From: Fibrobacterota bacterium
GTDB taxonomy: Bacteria > Fibrobacterota > Fibrobacteria > UBA11236
Length of the DNA: 64,000 nucleotides
Assembly: GCA_028287505.1 (NCBI GenBank)
Contig: JAQBPN010000076.1
Span: 145,250 to 209,249, forward strand
Direction: 5' to 3'
Made by a program: the position numbers and the translations under genes. The notes below the pieces were generated by a model that was not told where the DNA came from, did not search any database, and saw only the letters and a list, made by a program, of their open reading frames with translations. Shown here in pieces: positions 25,940 to 34,327 of this stretch (position 1 is the first letter of the stretch; each line of letters begins with the position of its first letter).

Positions 25940-26823
25940 AGGTATTTATCATCGGCTGCAACGGTCTGTTGGGCCAGAACCTGCTCAGGGCCCGTCCCTC
26001 GGACGCCTGGGAGTTGTTGGGCTCCGGACTGGAGGGCCAAGCTGTCCTTCCCGAATCCCTCTCCGGGTATAAGAACGTGGACATTTCCAAGCGCGCCGAT
26101 CTGGAGGCCGCCATAAAAGGCTTCGCTCCCGATTGGATCTTCAACGCGGCCGCCATCACGGACGTGGACCTTTGCGAAAGGGAACCCGCCCTGGCCGCCC
26201 TCATCAACCGGGATACCGTGGGATGGATGGCCGCCACCGGCATTCCCGTCGTCCACGTGTCCACGGACTACGTCTTCGACGGCGAAGCGGGGCCTTACCT
26301 TGAGGATGCGCCGACCCGGCCCCTGAGCGTTTACGGCGCCACCAAGCTGGAGTCGGAAAAGCTGGTGCTGGAGCAATCCCCGCGATCGCTCATCGCGCGC
26401 ACCATGACCCTTTGGGGCCGCGGCAAGGGCGGGAAGACCAGCTTCGTGGATTTCGTCCGCACCAGCCTGCAGGCGGGAAAGACCGTCCGCATCGTCACCG
26501 ATCAATGGGGGAACGCCACCCTGGCCGAGGATCTGGCCATGGGAATCTGGAAACTGGTGACGGGCGGGCATTCCGGCGTCTACCATGTGGCCGGTTCGGA
26601 ATGGAACAGCCGCTTCCAATGGGCCGAGTCCATCGCCGATCATTACGGCCTGGATAAAAGCCTGATCCAACCGTGCCTGACCGCGGATTTGAAACAGGCG
26701 GCGCGCCGCCCCTTGAAATCGGGATTGCGGACGGATAAATTGACCGCGGACACCGGCTTCCGGACCCGGGACGTGGCGGCCCAAATCCGCCGTATGGACA
26801 ATCTCTCGCAATCGATCGGGTGA
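25936..26823 (+). CDS. rfbD: dTDP-4-dehydrorhamnose reductase-like SDR (RfbD family)
   Basis: A 295-residue extended short-chain dehydrogenase. Rossmann start KVFIIGCNGLLGQNLL (GxxGxxG), NAAAITDVDLCE, STDYVFDGEAGPY, and catalytic Y-x-x-x-K in PLSVYGATKLESE. RfbD makes dTDP-L-rhamnose from the 4-keto sugar with NAD(P)H. No rfbA, rfbB or rfbC gene is in the window, so another 4-keto sugar is possible. GTG 25936 overlaps the previous stop as GTGA. Confidence 0.85.
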   Translation: MKVFIIGCNGLLGQNLLRARPSDAWELLGSGLEGQAVLPESLSGYKNVDISKRADLEAAIKGFAPDWIFNAAAITDVDLCEREPALAALINRDTVGWMAATGIPVVHVSTDYVFDGEAGPYLEDAPTRPLSVYGATKLESEKLVLEQSPRSLIARTMTLWGRGKGGKTSFVDFVRTSLQAGKTVRIVTDQWGNATLAEDLAMGIWKLVTGGHSGVYHVAGSEWNSRFQWAESIADHYGLDKSLIQPCLTADLKQAARRPLKSGLRTDKLTADTGFRTRDVAAQIRRMDNLSQSIG

Positions 26824-26912
26824 AATCGAGTAATAGTGGCGCCTCCGTGCCCGCGATTTCAACGCCAATACCCTTAAATTCCGCAAATCCCGGAGGTCCC
26901 TTGAGCGGCTTT

Positions 26913-26921
26913 TGCTATATT
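26913..26921 (+). promoter_or_regulatory. extended -10 promoter upstream of the mannose-P-lipid synthase
   Basis: TGCTATATT is a TGn-extended -10 element. No good -35 is seen, as expected for this class. Transcription would start near 26928, giving a leader of about 90 bases. Confidence 0.5.
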
Positions 26922-26927
26922 CAGCCC

Positions 26928-27018
26928 CACACCCGAAGAGGCTGGCTAAGGCGCTCCGACGGCAGCGACCAGCGAACTTCCCATCAGTGGAAGTGAGCCA
27001 CACGCGAGACCACTAAAA
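26928..27018 (+). ncRNA. structured 5' leader, possible regulatory RNA
   Basis: Between a candidate promoter and the ATG at 27019 the RNA can form GCTGG/CCAGC (26941-26945 with 26969-26973) around CGCT/AGCG (26952-26955 with 26964-26967). A perfect ACTTCC/GGAAGT hairpin (26976-26981 with 26989-26994) follows. Competing pairings exist, such as GTGG (26987-26990) with CCAC (26998-27001). The gene it precedes has no clear Shine-Dalgarno sequence. I recognise no known riboswitch class. Confidence 0.35.
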
Positions 27019-27729
27019 ATGGCCAGAACCCTAGTCATCATCCCTACCTATAACGAGATCGAGAATCTGCCCAGGCTGCTGGACAGAATCGATGCGACCC
27101 AGCTCGGCCTGGACGTGATGATCGTCGACGATGGGTCCCCGGACGGCACCGGCGAATGGGTGAAGGAACAGCTCGGCAAACGCAAAAACCTCCATTTGAT
27201 CCAGCGGGAAGGCAAGCAGGGCCTGGGCAGCGCGTACGTGGCCGGGTTCCGGTATGCCATCGCCGAGGGCTACACGTTCGTCTTCGAAATGGACGCGGAC
27301 TTCTCCCATGATCCCGCCCATCTGCCCGTATTCCTCAAGGAGATCGAGAACAACGATCTGGTGCTCGGCAGCCGTTACATCAACGGCATATCGGTGGTGA
27401 ACTGGCCCATGAGCCGGCTGCTGCTCAGCTATTTCGCGAACCTGTATGCGCGGGTGATCACGGGCATGCCGGTGCAGGACGCCACCGGCGGCTTCAAGTG
27501 CTTTCGCGTGGAAGCCCTGAAAACCCTGGACTTGGGGAAAATCCATGCCGGCGGATATTCTTTCCAGATAGAAGTCACCTATAAGCTCTGGAAAAAAGGA
27601 TTCCGCATCCAGGAAATCCCCATCATCTTCATGGACAGGACCGCCGGCGTCTCCAAGATGTCGAGCAAGATTATCAAGGAAGCCCTCTTCCTGCTCATCC
27701 GCCTGCGTTTCCTGGGCGGCGGCAATTGA
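27019..27729 (+). CDS. polyprenol-phosphate mannose synthase-type GT2 (DPM1-like)
   Basis: A 236-residue GT-A enzyme without membrane segments. TLVIIPTYNEIENL, IVDDGSPDGTGEW, MDADFSHDPAHLP, LGSRYING and DATGGFKCFR are characteristic of DPM1/Ppm1 synthases, which transfer mannose from GDP-mannose to polyprenol phosphate. The GFRIQEIPIIFMDR and GVSKMSSKIIKEA segments near the end also fit. The product is the expected donor for PMT-like transferases such as the DUF2723 protein at 19447. Its stop overlaps the TTG start of the next gene. Confidence 0.92.
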   Translation: MARTLVIIPTYNEIENLPRLLDRIDATQLGLDVMIVDDGSPDGTGEWVKEQLGKRKNLHLIQREGKQGLGSAYVAGFRYAIAEGYTFVFEMDADFSHDPAHLPVFLKEIENNDLVLGSRYINGISVVNWPMSRLLLSYFANLYARVITGMPVQDATGGFKCFRVEALKTLDLGKIHAGGYSFQIEVTYKLWKKGFRIQEIPIIFMDRTAGVSKMSSKIIKEALFLLIRLRFLGGGN

Positions 27730-29456
27730 GCTCCTTCCTGCGGAATCTTCCGGGCCACCGTATCAAGCCTGCCGTGCGCGCGCCGGTCGCCGGAACGGAG
27801 GCCGCGGCCGGCCAGGGCCTTACCGATCCGGAAGCCGCCGGGGTTTCCGAGTCTCCCAAGACCCCGGGAATCTCCATCGTCATCGTTTCCTACAACGTGC
27901 GGGAATACCTGGACGCCTGCATCCAAAGCATCTACCATGCCGCCGAAACCTTCGCCGGGGATATCGAAGTCATCGTCTTCGACAATGATTCCCGGGACGG
28001 GACGCTGGCCTTGCTCAAGCCCCGCTACCCGGAAGTCATCTGGCTCAAATCCGATCGCAACCTGGGATTCGGCACCGGCTGCAACCGCGGCGCGGCCCTG
28101 GCCACCCAGGACCTACTGCTGTTCCTCAATCCCGACACCCTGGTGAGCGAAAACACCTTCCAGGTGATGTGGGATTTCTTCCAGACGGAAGCGCAGATAG
28201 GCGTGGCGGGCTGCAAAATCGTCAACCGGGATGGAAGCCTCCAGCTCGCCTGCAAGCGCAGCTTCCCTTCGCCCCAGGTGGCGGCATTCAAATTCGTCGG
28301 GCTCTCGGGATTGTTTCCCAAGAGCCGCGTGTTCGGCCGCTACAACCTGACCTTCCTGGACGAGAACAAAACGCACGAAGTGGACGCGGTATCCGGCTCC
28401 TTCATGTGCGTCAAGACCGAGCTGTTCCGGGGCGTGGGCGGCTTCGATGAGGACTTCTTCATGTACGGGGAAGACCTGGACATCTGTTTCCGGATCAAGC
28501 TGCTGGGCAAGCGGAACTTCTACCACCCGCAGACCACGGCCATCCATTTCAAGGGCGAGAGCGCCAAGAGCAAGCCGTTCCGTTCCTTCCTCTACTTCTA
28601 CGAGGCCATGGTCATCTTCTCCAGGAAGCATTTCGAACTGCGGGCCCTGCCCCTGTTCCTGTTCTATTTCGGCGTGACGGTGCTGGCCTCGGTCAATTTC
28701 GCCTACTCGCGATTCCAGAAATGGCAGCGGTGGCTGGCGGATCTGGTGCTGGTAAACGGCATCCTGGCCGCGGTGACCTTCGCCTACATGGGTTACCTGG
28801 GCATGTCCTTGCCTTATCACACCGATAGGAATCTCTATTTTTCCTGGCACTCGTTGGTTTCCGTGGCCGTGCTGATTCCCATGGCCTATATCGGGGACTA
28901 TGGCCGGTTCGTGCAGAAGCTCAAGACCGTATTCGCCACCCTATGCGTTTCCTTCCTCGGGTTCTTCGCGCTCAGCTTCTTCATCCGCGAGGAAGCCTAC
29001 TCCCGCGTGGCTTTCGCCTTCGCGGCCCTGTTCAGCATCGTCAGCCTCATCTCCTGGCGGTTCCTCTCCATCCAGGGCGGCAAGTTCTTCAACAAGATCA
29101 TGGGATCCACCAAGCGCATCGCCATCCTCGGCAACGACACGCGGGCGAAAAAGCTCGCCGATCTCATCCTGCAGGAACGGCTGGAAGGCTATGAATTCGT
29201 GGGCTTCATCAAATTGGGGTCCGGACGCGTGTCCCAGGATATCATGCAGAACCTCATCGGCGATCTCAGCACGCTTTCCTCCATCGTCAACAAGGTGGAG
29301 CTGCAGGGCGTCATCATCGCCGTGGAAGAAGGCGCATTCCAGATGGCGGTCAAACTCCTGTCGGAAAAGTCCAACCATGAACTGGAAGTGAAACTCCTGG
29401 TCGGGGAGCCCGAGCCGGGGATGATGTCTTTGATCGATTTGAATTTCAGGAAGTGA
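27726..29456 (+). CDS. GT2 rhamnosyltransferase-like protein fused to membrane and CoA_binding_3-like domains
   Basis: A 576-residue fusion. Residues 45-320 are a GT2 domain of the WbbL type (ISIVIVSYNVREYLDA, VFDNDSRDGT, FLNPDT, SGSFMCVKTE, EDLDICFR). Four to five membrane helices follow (about 310-450), then a Rossmann-like domain (RIAILGNDTRAKKLADLI, GYEFVGFI, VNKVELQGVIIAVEE). The last two parts resemble the N-terminal half of polyprenyl glycosylphosphotransferases such as WbaP, but the catalytic sugar-transferase half is missing and the protein ends after DLNFRK. TTG 27726 overlaps the previous stop. Confidence 0.85.
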   Translation: MSSFLRNLPGHRIKPAVRAPVAGTEAAAGQGLTDPEAAGVSESPKTPGISIVIVSYNVREYLDACIQSIYHAAETFAGDIEVIVFDNDSRDGTLALLKPRYPEVIWLKSDRNLGFGTGCNRGAALATQDLLLFLNPDTLVSENTFQVMWDFFQTEAQIGVAGCKIVNRDGSLQLACKRSFPSPQVAAFKFVGLSGLFPKSRVFGRYNLTFLDENKTHEVDAVSGSFMCVKTELFRGVGGFDEDFFMYGEDLDICFRIKLLGKRNFYHPQTTAIHFKGESAKSKPFRSFLYFYEAMVIFSRKHFELRALPLFLFYFGVTVLASVNFAYSRFQKWQRWLADLVLVNGILAAVTFAYMGYLGMSLPYHTDRNLYFSWHSLVSVAVLIPMAYIGDYGRFVQKLKTVFATLCVSFLGFFALSFFIREEAYSRVAFAFAALFSIVSLISWRFLSIQGGKFFNKIMGSTKRIAILGNDTRAKKLADLILQERLEGYEFVGFIKLGSGRVSQDIMQNLIGDLSTLSSIVNKVELQGVIIAVEEGAFQMAVKLLSEKSNHELEVKLLVGEPEPGMMSLIDLNFRK

Positions 29457-29467
29457 AAAGGAGCCCC

Positions 29468-30421
29468 ATGCCCATACCCAAAGGACCTCACCTCGAATTC
29501 GAACAGCCCGTGGTGGAGCTGTCCATGAAGATCGAGGATCTTCTGAAGAACAGCGAGATCAACGCCGCGGACGTCAAGGATCTCCTGGCCAAGAAAGAAT
29601 CGATGCAGAAGAAGATCGCCTCCAAGCTCAGCGCTTGGAACCGCGTGGAGCTTTCGCGCCGATCCGGACGTCCCTATACGCTCGACTACGTGCAGAACAT
29701 CTTCACCGAGTTCACGGAGCTGCACGGCGACCGCTGTTTCGGCGACGATCCCGCCCTGATCTGCGGCCTGGCCAAGTTCAACGGCCAGAGCGTGATGGTG
29801 ATGGGGCACCAGAAGGGGAAGGATACCAAGGAGAGCATCCGCCGCAATTTCGGCATGGCCCATCCGGAAGGCTACCGCAAGGCCCTCCGGTGCATGAAGA
29901 TGGCGGAAAAGTTCCATTTGCCGGTGATCACGCTCATCGACACCATGGGCGCCTATCCCGGCATCGGCGCCGAGGAGCGCGGACAGGCCGAGGCCATCGC
30001 CAAGAACATCATGGAGATGTCCGTTTTGCAGGTGCCCATCCTGTGCGTCGTGATCGGAGAGGGCGCCAGCGGCGGCGCCATCGGCATCGGCATCGGCGAT
30101 CGCCTGTTGATGCTCGAGAACGCGTGGTTCGGGGTCATCTCGCCGGAATCCTGCAGCGCCATCCTGTGGGGCGACAGCTCCAAGAAAATGGATCTGAGCG
30201 AAACCATGAAAATCACGGCCGCGGATCTGTATGAATTGAAAATCATCGACCGCATCATCCGGGAGCCCCTCGGCGGCGCCCATTGGGACCCGGAACAGAT
30301 GTACCGCATTCTCAAAGGGGTGCTGACGGAAGAGTTGGAATCGTTGAACAAAATTCCCGTCGATACCCTGGTCGAGAAGCGCCTGGCCAAGGTGACCTCT
30401 ATCGGGCAGTTTGCCGGATAG
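29468..30421 (+). CDS. accA: acetyl-CoA carboxylase carboxyltransferase subunit alpha
   Basis: A 317-residue subunit that, with AccD, transfers the carboxyl group from biotin to acetyl-CoA in fatty acid synthesis. Hallmarks: HLEFEQPVVEL, DYVQNIFTEFTELHGDR, NFGMAHPEGYRKALR, DTMGAYPGIGAEERGQ and GEGASGGAIGIG. ATG 29468 has AAGGAG seven bases upstream, so the in-frame GTG at 29453 is unlikely to be used. accB and accC follow 3.4 kb downstream; accD is not in the window. Confidence 0.96.
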   Translation: MPIPKGPHLEFEQPVVELSMKIEDLLKNSEINAADVKDLLAKKESMQKKIASKLSAWNRVELSRRSGRPYTLDYVQNIFTEFTELHGDRCFGDDPALICGLAKFNGQSVMVMGHQKGKDTKESIRRNFGMAHPEGYRKALRCMKMAEKFHLPVITLIDTMGAYPGIGAEERGQAEAIAKNIMEMSVLQVPILCVVIGEGASGGAIGIGIGDRLLMLENAWFGVISPESCSAILWGDSSKKMDLSETMKITAADLYELKIIDRIIREPLGGAHWDPEQMYRILKGVLTEELESLNKIPVDTLVEKRLAKVTSIGQFAG

Positions 30422-30466
30422 AATCGCAATCTTTCAGCAAGCGACGAGCCCTCAAAGAACGGAAAA

Positions 30467-30730
30467 ATGAATATGGTAGACCAGGAACTATTGGACATGT
30501 TGTGCTGCCCGGAGACCAAGGAAGACGTTTCCCTGGCCGCGATGGGGATTATTGAGGATTTGAACCGCAAGGTGGAGGCGGGGCAGCTTCGCAACCGGGG
30601 CGGCGAAATCGTGAAGGAAAAGATGGATTCTGGCCTGATCCGGGCGGATAGGAAGTATTTATACCCCATCCGGGAAGACATCCCCATTATGCTGATTGAT
30701 GAGGCAATTCCCCTGGAAGGGTTGATATAA
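30467..30730 (+). CDS. Trm112/UPF0434-like small protein
   Basis: An 87-residue protein with MVDQELLDMLCCPETKED at the start and YLYPIREDIPIMLIDEAI at the end, the signature of the Trm112/UPF0434 family. Eukaryotic Trm112 activates methyltransferases; bacterial members are mostly uncharacterised. The second CxxC usual in zinc-binding members is missing (only the CC near residue 13). Its stop lies inside the extended -10 element of the next gene. Confidence 0.8.
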   Translation: MNMVDQELLDMLCCPETKEDVSLAAMGIIEDLNRKVEAGQLRNRGGEIVKEKMDSGLIRADRKYLYPIREDIPIMLIDEAIPLEGLI

Positions 30731-30731
30731 T
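30723..30731 (+). promoter_or_regulatory. extended -10 promoter of the TPR scaffold gene
   Basis: TGATATAAT gives a perfect TATAAT with the TGn extension. It overlaps the stop codon of the Trm112-like gene. Transcription would start near 30738, about 84 bases before the ATG. Confidence 0.6.
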
Positions 30732-30742
30732 AAGGACTTGCA

Positions 30743-30782
30743 GGAATCCGCTTGCGGATTCCCGGGATCCGGCTTCCGGATC
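30743..30782 (+). repeat. tandem hairpins in the leader of the TPR scaffold gene
   Basis: Hairpin 1 is GGAATCCGC-TT-GCGGATTCC (30743-30762). Hairpin 2 is GATCCGG-CTT-CCGGATC (30766-30782). The segment between them (GGATTCCCGGGATCC) is itself nearly palindromic, so the two can exchange pairing. There is no T-run, so this is not a plain terminator. Confidence 0.6.
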
Positions 30783-30821
30783 TCCGCGTCCATTGTTGGG
30801 ATCCGTTTCGACGGGGGATTC

Positions 30822-33797
30822 ATGAGCATCCAGTATACAGCCGATCAATTGCAGCGGAAGTTCCACGGACCTCCCGGAGCGCCGGGATTCCCGCGCCTGG
30901 CGGACGTGCTCCGCAAAGAAGGAAAAATCGACGAGGCCATCCAGATGTGCCAGGACGGCCTGCGCGTCCGTCCCAATACGCTCTCGGCCTATGTGGTGTT
31001 GGGGAAGGCGTTGATGGATGCCGGACGCATGGAAGACGCCCGCGATCAATTCGAAGCCGCCTTGAGGCTGGACTCCCGTTGCCTGTCGGCCATGCATTTC
31101 CTGGCCCGGATTATGACCAAGATGCAATGGGCCGAGGCTGCCGCGGGATATTACCGCTCCATCCTGGAAGTAGAGCCCTGGGATTCGGAAATCCGAGCCC
31201 TGCTCGGCGAATCCTCACCCCAGATCGGTTCCTTTCCCGGGGCCGCGTCCAACGGCAACGGCCACGCGTCCGCGCTGCAGGCGCAGCCCATCGAGGAGGA
31301 CACCTTCCACAAGCCCGAGGGCCTGGCCGGAGACGTGCTTGAGGTGAGCCTCAACGACTTGGCCGCGGATTTCCTCCCCGGCCAGGATCCTTCCGACACC
31401 GCGTCCATGGGACTCGGCGAAGAATCCCTCGAGGACGCATTGTCCTCTCCTTACGACGCCTTCGATTCGCCCCAGGCCGCCGCGTCCAACCCGGAAGACA
31501 TGCGCAAATCCCGCGTCCCGGAAAGCCTGGCGGAACCGCAGCCCCAGGATGTTTTCAAAACCGAGTCTTTGGGACAGGCCGATGCGGCGGACGGAGACGC
31601 GCCGCCCATTTCCGGGCAGGATGTGGAAGACCGTCTCGATTCCCTGTTCGGATCCGAAGACGGGCCCACCGAATCCATGCGCTCCGCGACGGCCACTTGG
31701 AGCCCGGCTCCGGCGGAAGCCCCCGCGGTGGAAGCCCCCGAGGCGGAAACCGCCGGCCCGGAAGCACCCATCGATTTTTCCCTTGCCGACCCTTCCGGAC
31801 AGGAAGGCTCCGCCACCGCCTCCGGTGAAATGCGCGCGGCGGACATGGGCGGAATCAGCCCCATCGATCTGGCCTCCGTGCCGGACCTGCCGAACTCGTA
31901 TGCGGCGGAAGCCATGGCGGTCGGCGACTACAGCGCCGTCGATTTCGTCACGCCTTCGCCGGACCTCGCCCGCCGGGACGATTCCCAAGGCGCGGAAATG
32001 GACGAAGGCGGCCGTGTGCAGGGCGAGGATATCGAGCGCCGCCTGGATGAACTTTTCAACCTGACCGAAGCGGACGACCTCCCTCCCGCCGCCATCGCTT
32101 CGGCATCGCTGCCGGTGGCGCCGGCGCCCAGGGTGGATGAAGCCGTGAGCATGGGGGAAGTGGTTTCCTTCGGAGGCGAAGTCGCCTTCCGGGATCCCGG
32201 GGCCGCGGAGGAATCCTTCGCGACGGCGGGCGAAACCACCATGTCCTCCTTTCCGGACGCGGGCACTTCCGAATCCAGAATAGAGGATCTGATCGATATT
32301 CCGGCGGAGACCGCCGAAGAAATCATCACCGGCCAGGATGTGGCCGACAAATTGGACAACCTGTTCGGCGTAGAAGCCCCGGCACCCGTCGAAGCCAAGG
32401 AGCGGGTCCCGGAGCCTGTCCAGGACTTCGAACCCAAGGCTGCGGCGGAAACCGTGCCGGAACCCGCGGCGGAGCCTATGGCGAAGGCCGGGCCCAAACC
32501 CTGGATGGAAACCGCCGAGCCGTCCCAGCCTCCCGCCACCGGGGACATCATGTCCACGGAATCCATGCTGCCTCCGGGATGGTTCGGCGACGCGGGCGAC
32601 GGTCCGACCGTCACCGGCTCGGACGTGGAAGACCAGTTGGACAAACTCTTCAACCTGCAGGACGAAGGCGACGCATTCAAGGCCCCCGGCGCGCAGAGCG
32701 GCCCCGGGGATGTTAACACCGGCGATACGGCCACTTTCAAGGCGCCCATCTCCGGCGGTCCGGAGCAGACCTATGGCATGGCCATGCCGGACGGCGGGGC
32801 GCCCGCCGGCGGAGCGCCGGGCGACGAATCGGATATGACCGTGATGATGCCCGCCATGACCGAACCCCTGCCCGCCCAGGATACCCGCGTTCCCAAGGAT
32901 GCCGGCCGGATCAAGGAAAGCGTGGCCGATTGGCTGGCGCGCCAGAACGGGGAGTCCGAATCCAAGGCCGACGAACCGGGCGCCGTGTTCAATTCGGGAA
33001 TGGAAGCGGCGGGTGACACCCTGATCCTGCCCCATGAAGACATCGCCGCCAACGGTGAGGACGCGGAAATGTTCGGCACTTTGGCTCCGGAAGATATGGC
33101 CGGCCTGTCGGATACCGCTTCCATCGAAATGGTTGACGGCGTGGACATCGCCGAGCGCCTGGATGAATTGTTCGCCGGCGAAGGTCTGGCCTCGGCCAGG
33201 GGCGGCGTCGTGCCCGAATCCGATGCGACCTCGGGCGGAACGGAAATGTCCCTGTTCACCCATGAGACCGGAGAGTCGCCGGACTTCGCTTCCGAAGCGA
33301 CCGACGCGGCCGGGAATATGGTATCCGGAGAGGATGTATCCTCCCGGCTGCAGGATATCTTTGAAGCCGGATCCGCCCAAAAGCCCGCCGTTGATCGGTC
33401 ACCGACTGAAACGGGTGTTCCCACCGGTATGGAAACCGATGAGGAATTGCCCCCAATAACCGACCTTGGCAAGCCATCGGCCCAGCCGGCGCCTGAATTG
33501 GCTCCCATGCTGGACGAAGAGGACGGTTACCCGGAGGAAGAGGAAATGCCTTCGGGAACCGGCGCGGGAGCTAATGTTGCCACGGTCACCCTAGCGGAAA
33601 TATATTTCCAGCAAGGTTTGAGGGAGCAGGCGCTTCAGATTTACCGCCAACTCCTGGAACGGGAACCCGAGAACGAATCGGTCCGCAAGCGGATCGAGGA
33701 GATCGAAGCGGTCAAGCCGGAAGGCGGGGATCGCGGACCCGGAACGGACCCACGCAGGCCCAGGCCGGGGCTGAAGGTTCCCAAGAGGAAGAAGTAG
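30822..33797 (+). CDS. 991-residue acidic TPR scaffold with six short repeated motifs
   Basis: TPR helices at residues 20-130 (RLADVLRKEGKIDEAIQMCQ, AYVVLGKALMDAGRMEDA) and one TPR at about 925-965 (LAEIYFQQGLREQALQIYRQ) flank some 780 residues of acidic Pro/Ala-rich linker. In the linker a 15-residue motif, G-x-D-(V/I)-x-x-R/K/Q-L-D-x-L-F, recurs six times near residues 263, 399, 502, 597, 771 and 834 (for example ITGQDVADKLDNLFG). There is no signal peptide or membrane segment. It looks like a cytoplasmic multivalent scaffold; the partner is unknown. ATG 30822 follows GGGGGATTC. Confidence 0.85.
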   Translation: MSIQYTADQLQRKFHGPPGAPGFPRLADVLRKEGKIDEAIQMCQDGLRVRPNTLSAYVVLGKALMDAGRMEDARDQFEAALRLDSRCLSAMHFLARIMTKMQWAEAAAGYYRSILEVEPWDSEIRALLGESSPQIGSFPGAASNGNGHASALQAQPIEEDTFHKPEGLAGDVLEVSLNDLAADFLPGQDPSDTASMGLGEESLEDALSSPYDAFDSPQAAASNPEDMRKSRVPESLAEPQPQDVFKTESLGQADAADGDAPPISGQDVEDRLDSLFGSEDGPTESMRSATATWSPAPAEAPAVEAPEAETAGPEAPIDFSLADPSGQEGSATASGEMRAADMGGISPIDLASVPDLPNSYAAEAMAVGDYSAVDFVTPSPDLARRDDSQGAEMDEGGRVQGEDIERRLDELFNLTEADDLPPAAIASASLPVAPAPRVDEAVSMGEVVSFGGEVAFRDPGAAEESFATAGETTMSSFPDAGTSESRIEDLIDIPAETAEEIITGQDVADKLDNLFGVEAPAPVEAKERVPEPVQDFEPKAAAETVPEPAAEPMAKAGPKPWMETAEPSQPPATGDIMSTESMLPPGWFGDAGDGPTVTGSDVEDQLDKLFNLQDEGDAFKAPGAQSGPGDVNTGDTATFKAPISGGPEQTYGMAMPDGGAPAGGAPGDESDMTVMMPAMTEPLPAQDTRVPKDAGRIKESVADWLARQNGESESKADEPGAVFNSGMEAAGDTLILPHEDIAANGEDAEMFGTLAPEDMAGLSDTASIEMVDGVDIAERLDELFAGEGLASARGGVVPESDATSGGTEMSLFTHETGESPDFASEATDAAGNMVSGEDVSSRLQDIFEAGSAQKPAVDRSPTETGVPTGMETDEELPPITDLGKPSAQPAPELAPMLDEEDGYPEEEEMPSGTGAGANVATVTLAEIYFQQGLREQALQIYRQLLEREPENESVRKRIEEIEAVKPEGGDRGPGTDPRRPRPGLKVPKRKK

Positions 33798-33837
33798 GCT
33801 TCGACCTGCACATCGAGAACAGAATGAAGGATACAAC

Positions 33838-34326
33838 ATGCAATTGAACGACGTGGCTTCCCTGGTCAAGCTGCTGGATAAAAGCAGCCTCACCGAGATC
33901 AGCTTCAGCGATGAGACCTCCAAGATCGTGCTGAAGAAGGAAGTCTTCCGGGCCGCCCCCATGCAGACCGGCATGATGACCATGCCCATGGCGATGGCCG
34001 CCCCCGCGGCCGCACCGGCGATTGCAGCGCCCGCCTACCAGCCCGCCGGCACTCCCGGCGCCGGCCCCGAGAAGGCAGGCAACAAATTCAAAGAAGTCAC
34101 CTCTCCGATGGTGGGGACCTATTACGCCAGTTCCTCTCCCGGTTCTCCGGCCCTCACCCAGGTGGGCACCACCGTCAAGGCCGGCCAGGTCCTTTGCATC
34201 ATCGAAGCCATGAAGATCATGAACGAGATCGAGTCCGACGTGTCGGGCGTGGTGGAAGAAGTCTGCGTCCAGAACGAAACGCCGGTGGAATACGGGACCG
34301 TGTTGTTCCGTATCAGGCCCGGCTAA
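33838..34326 (+). CDS. accB: biotin carboxyl carrier protein of acetyl-CoA carboxylase
   Basis: A 162-residue carrier. N-terminal helix domain (VASLVKLLDKSSLTEISF), an Ala/Pro-rich linker (residues 50-80) and the biotinyl domain with Lys126 in EAMKIMNEI. AccC carboxylates the biotin and AccA/AccD use it. It lies two bases before pilT, with accC just beyond. Confidence 0.96.
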   Translation: MQLNDVASLVKLLDKSSLTEISFSDETSKIVLKKEVFRAAPMQTGMMTMPMAMAAPAAAPAIAAPAYQPAGTPGAGPEKAGNKFKEVTSPMVGTYYASSSPGSPALTQVGTTVKAGQVLCIIEAMKIMNEIESDVSGVVEEVCVQNETPVEYGTVLFRIRPG

Positions 34327-34327
34327 G

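Noticed and set aside
26941..27005. tRNA-like folding
   Set aside because: No anticodon arm, T-loop GTTC or CCA-type acceptor; treated as a leader structure.
30743..30782. Terminator after the Trm112-like gene
   Set aside because: No T-run follows either hairpin and both lie downstream of a strong -10.
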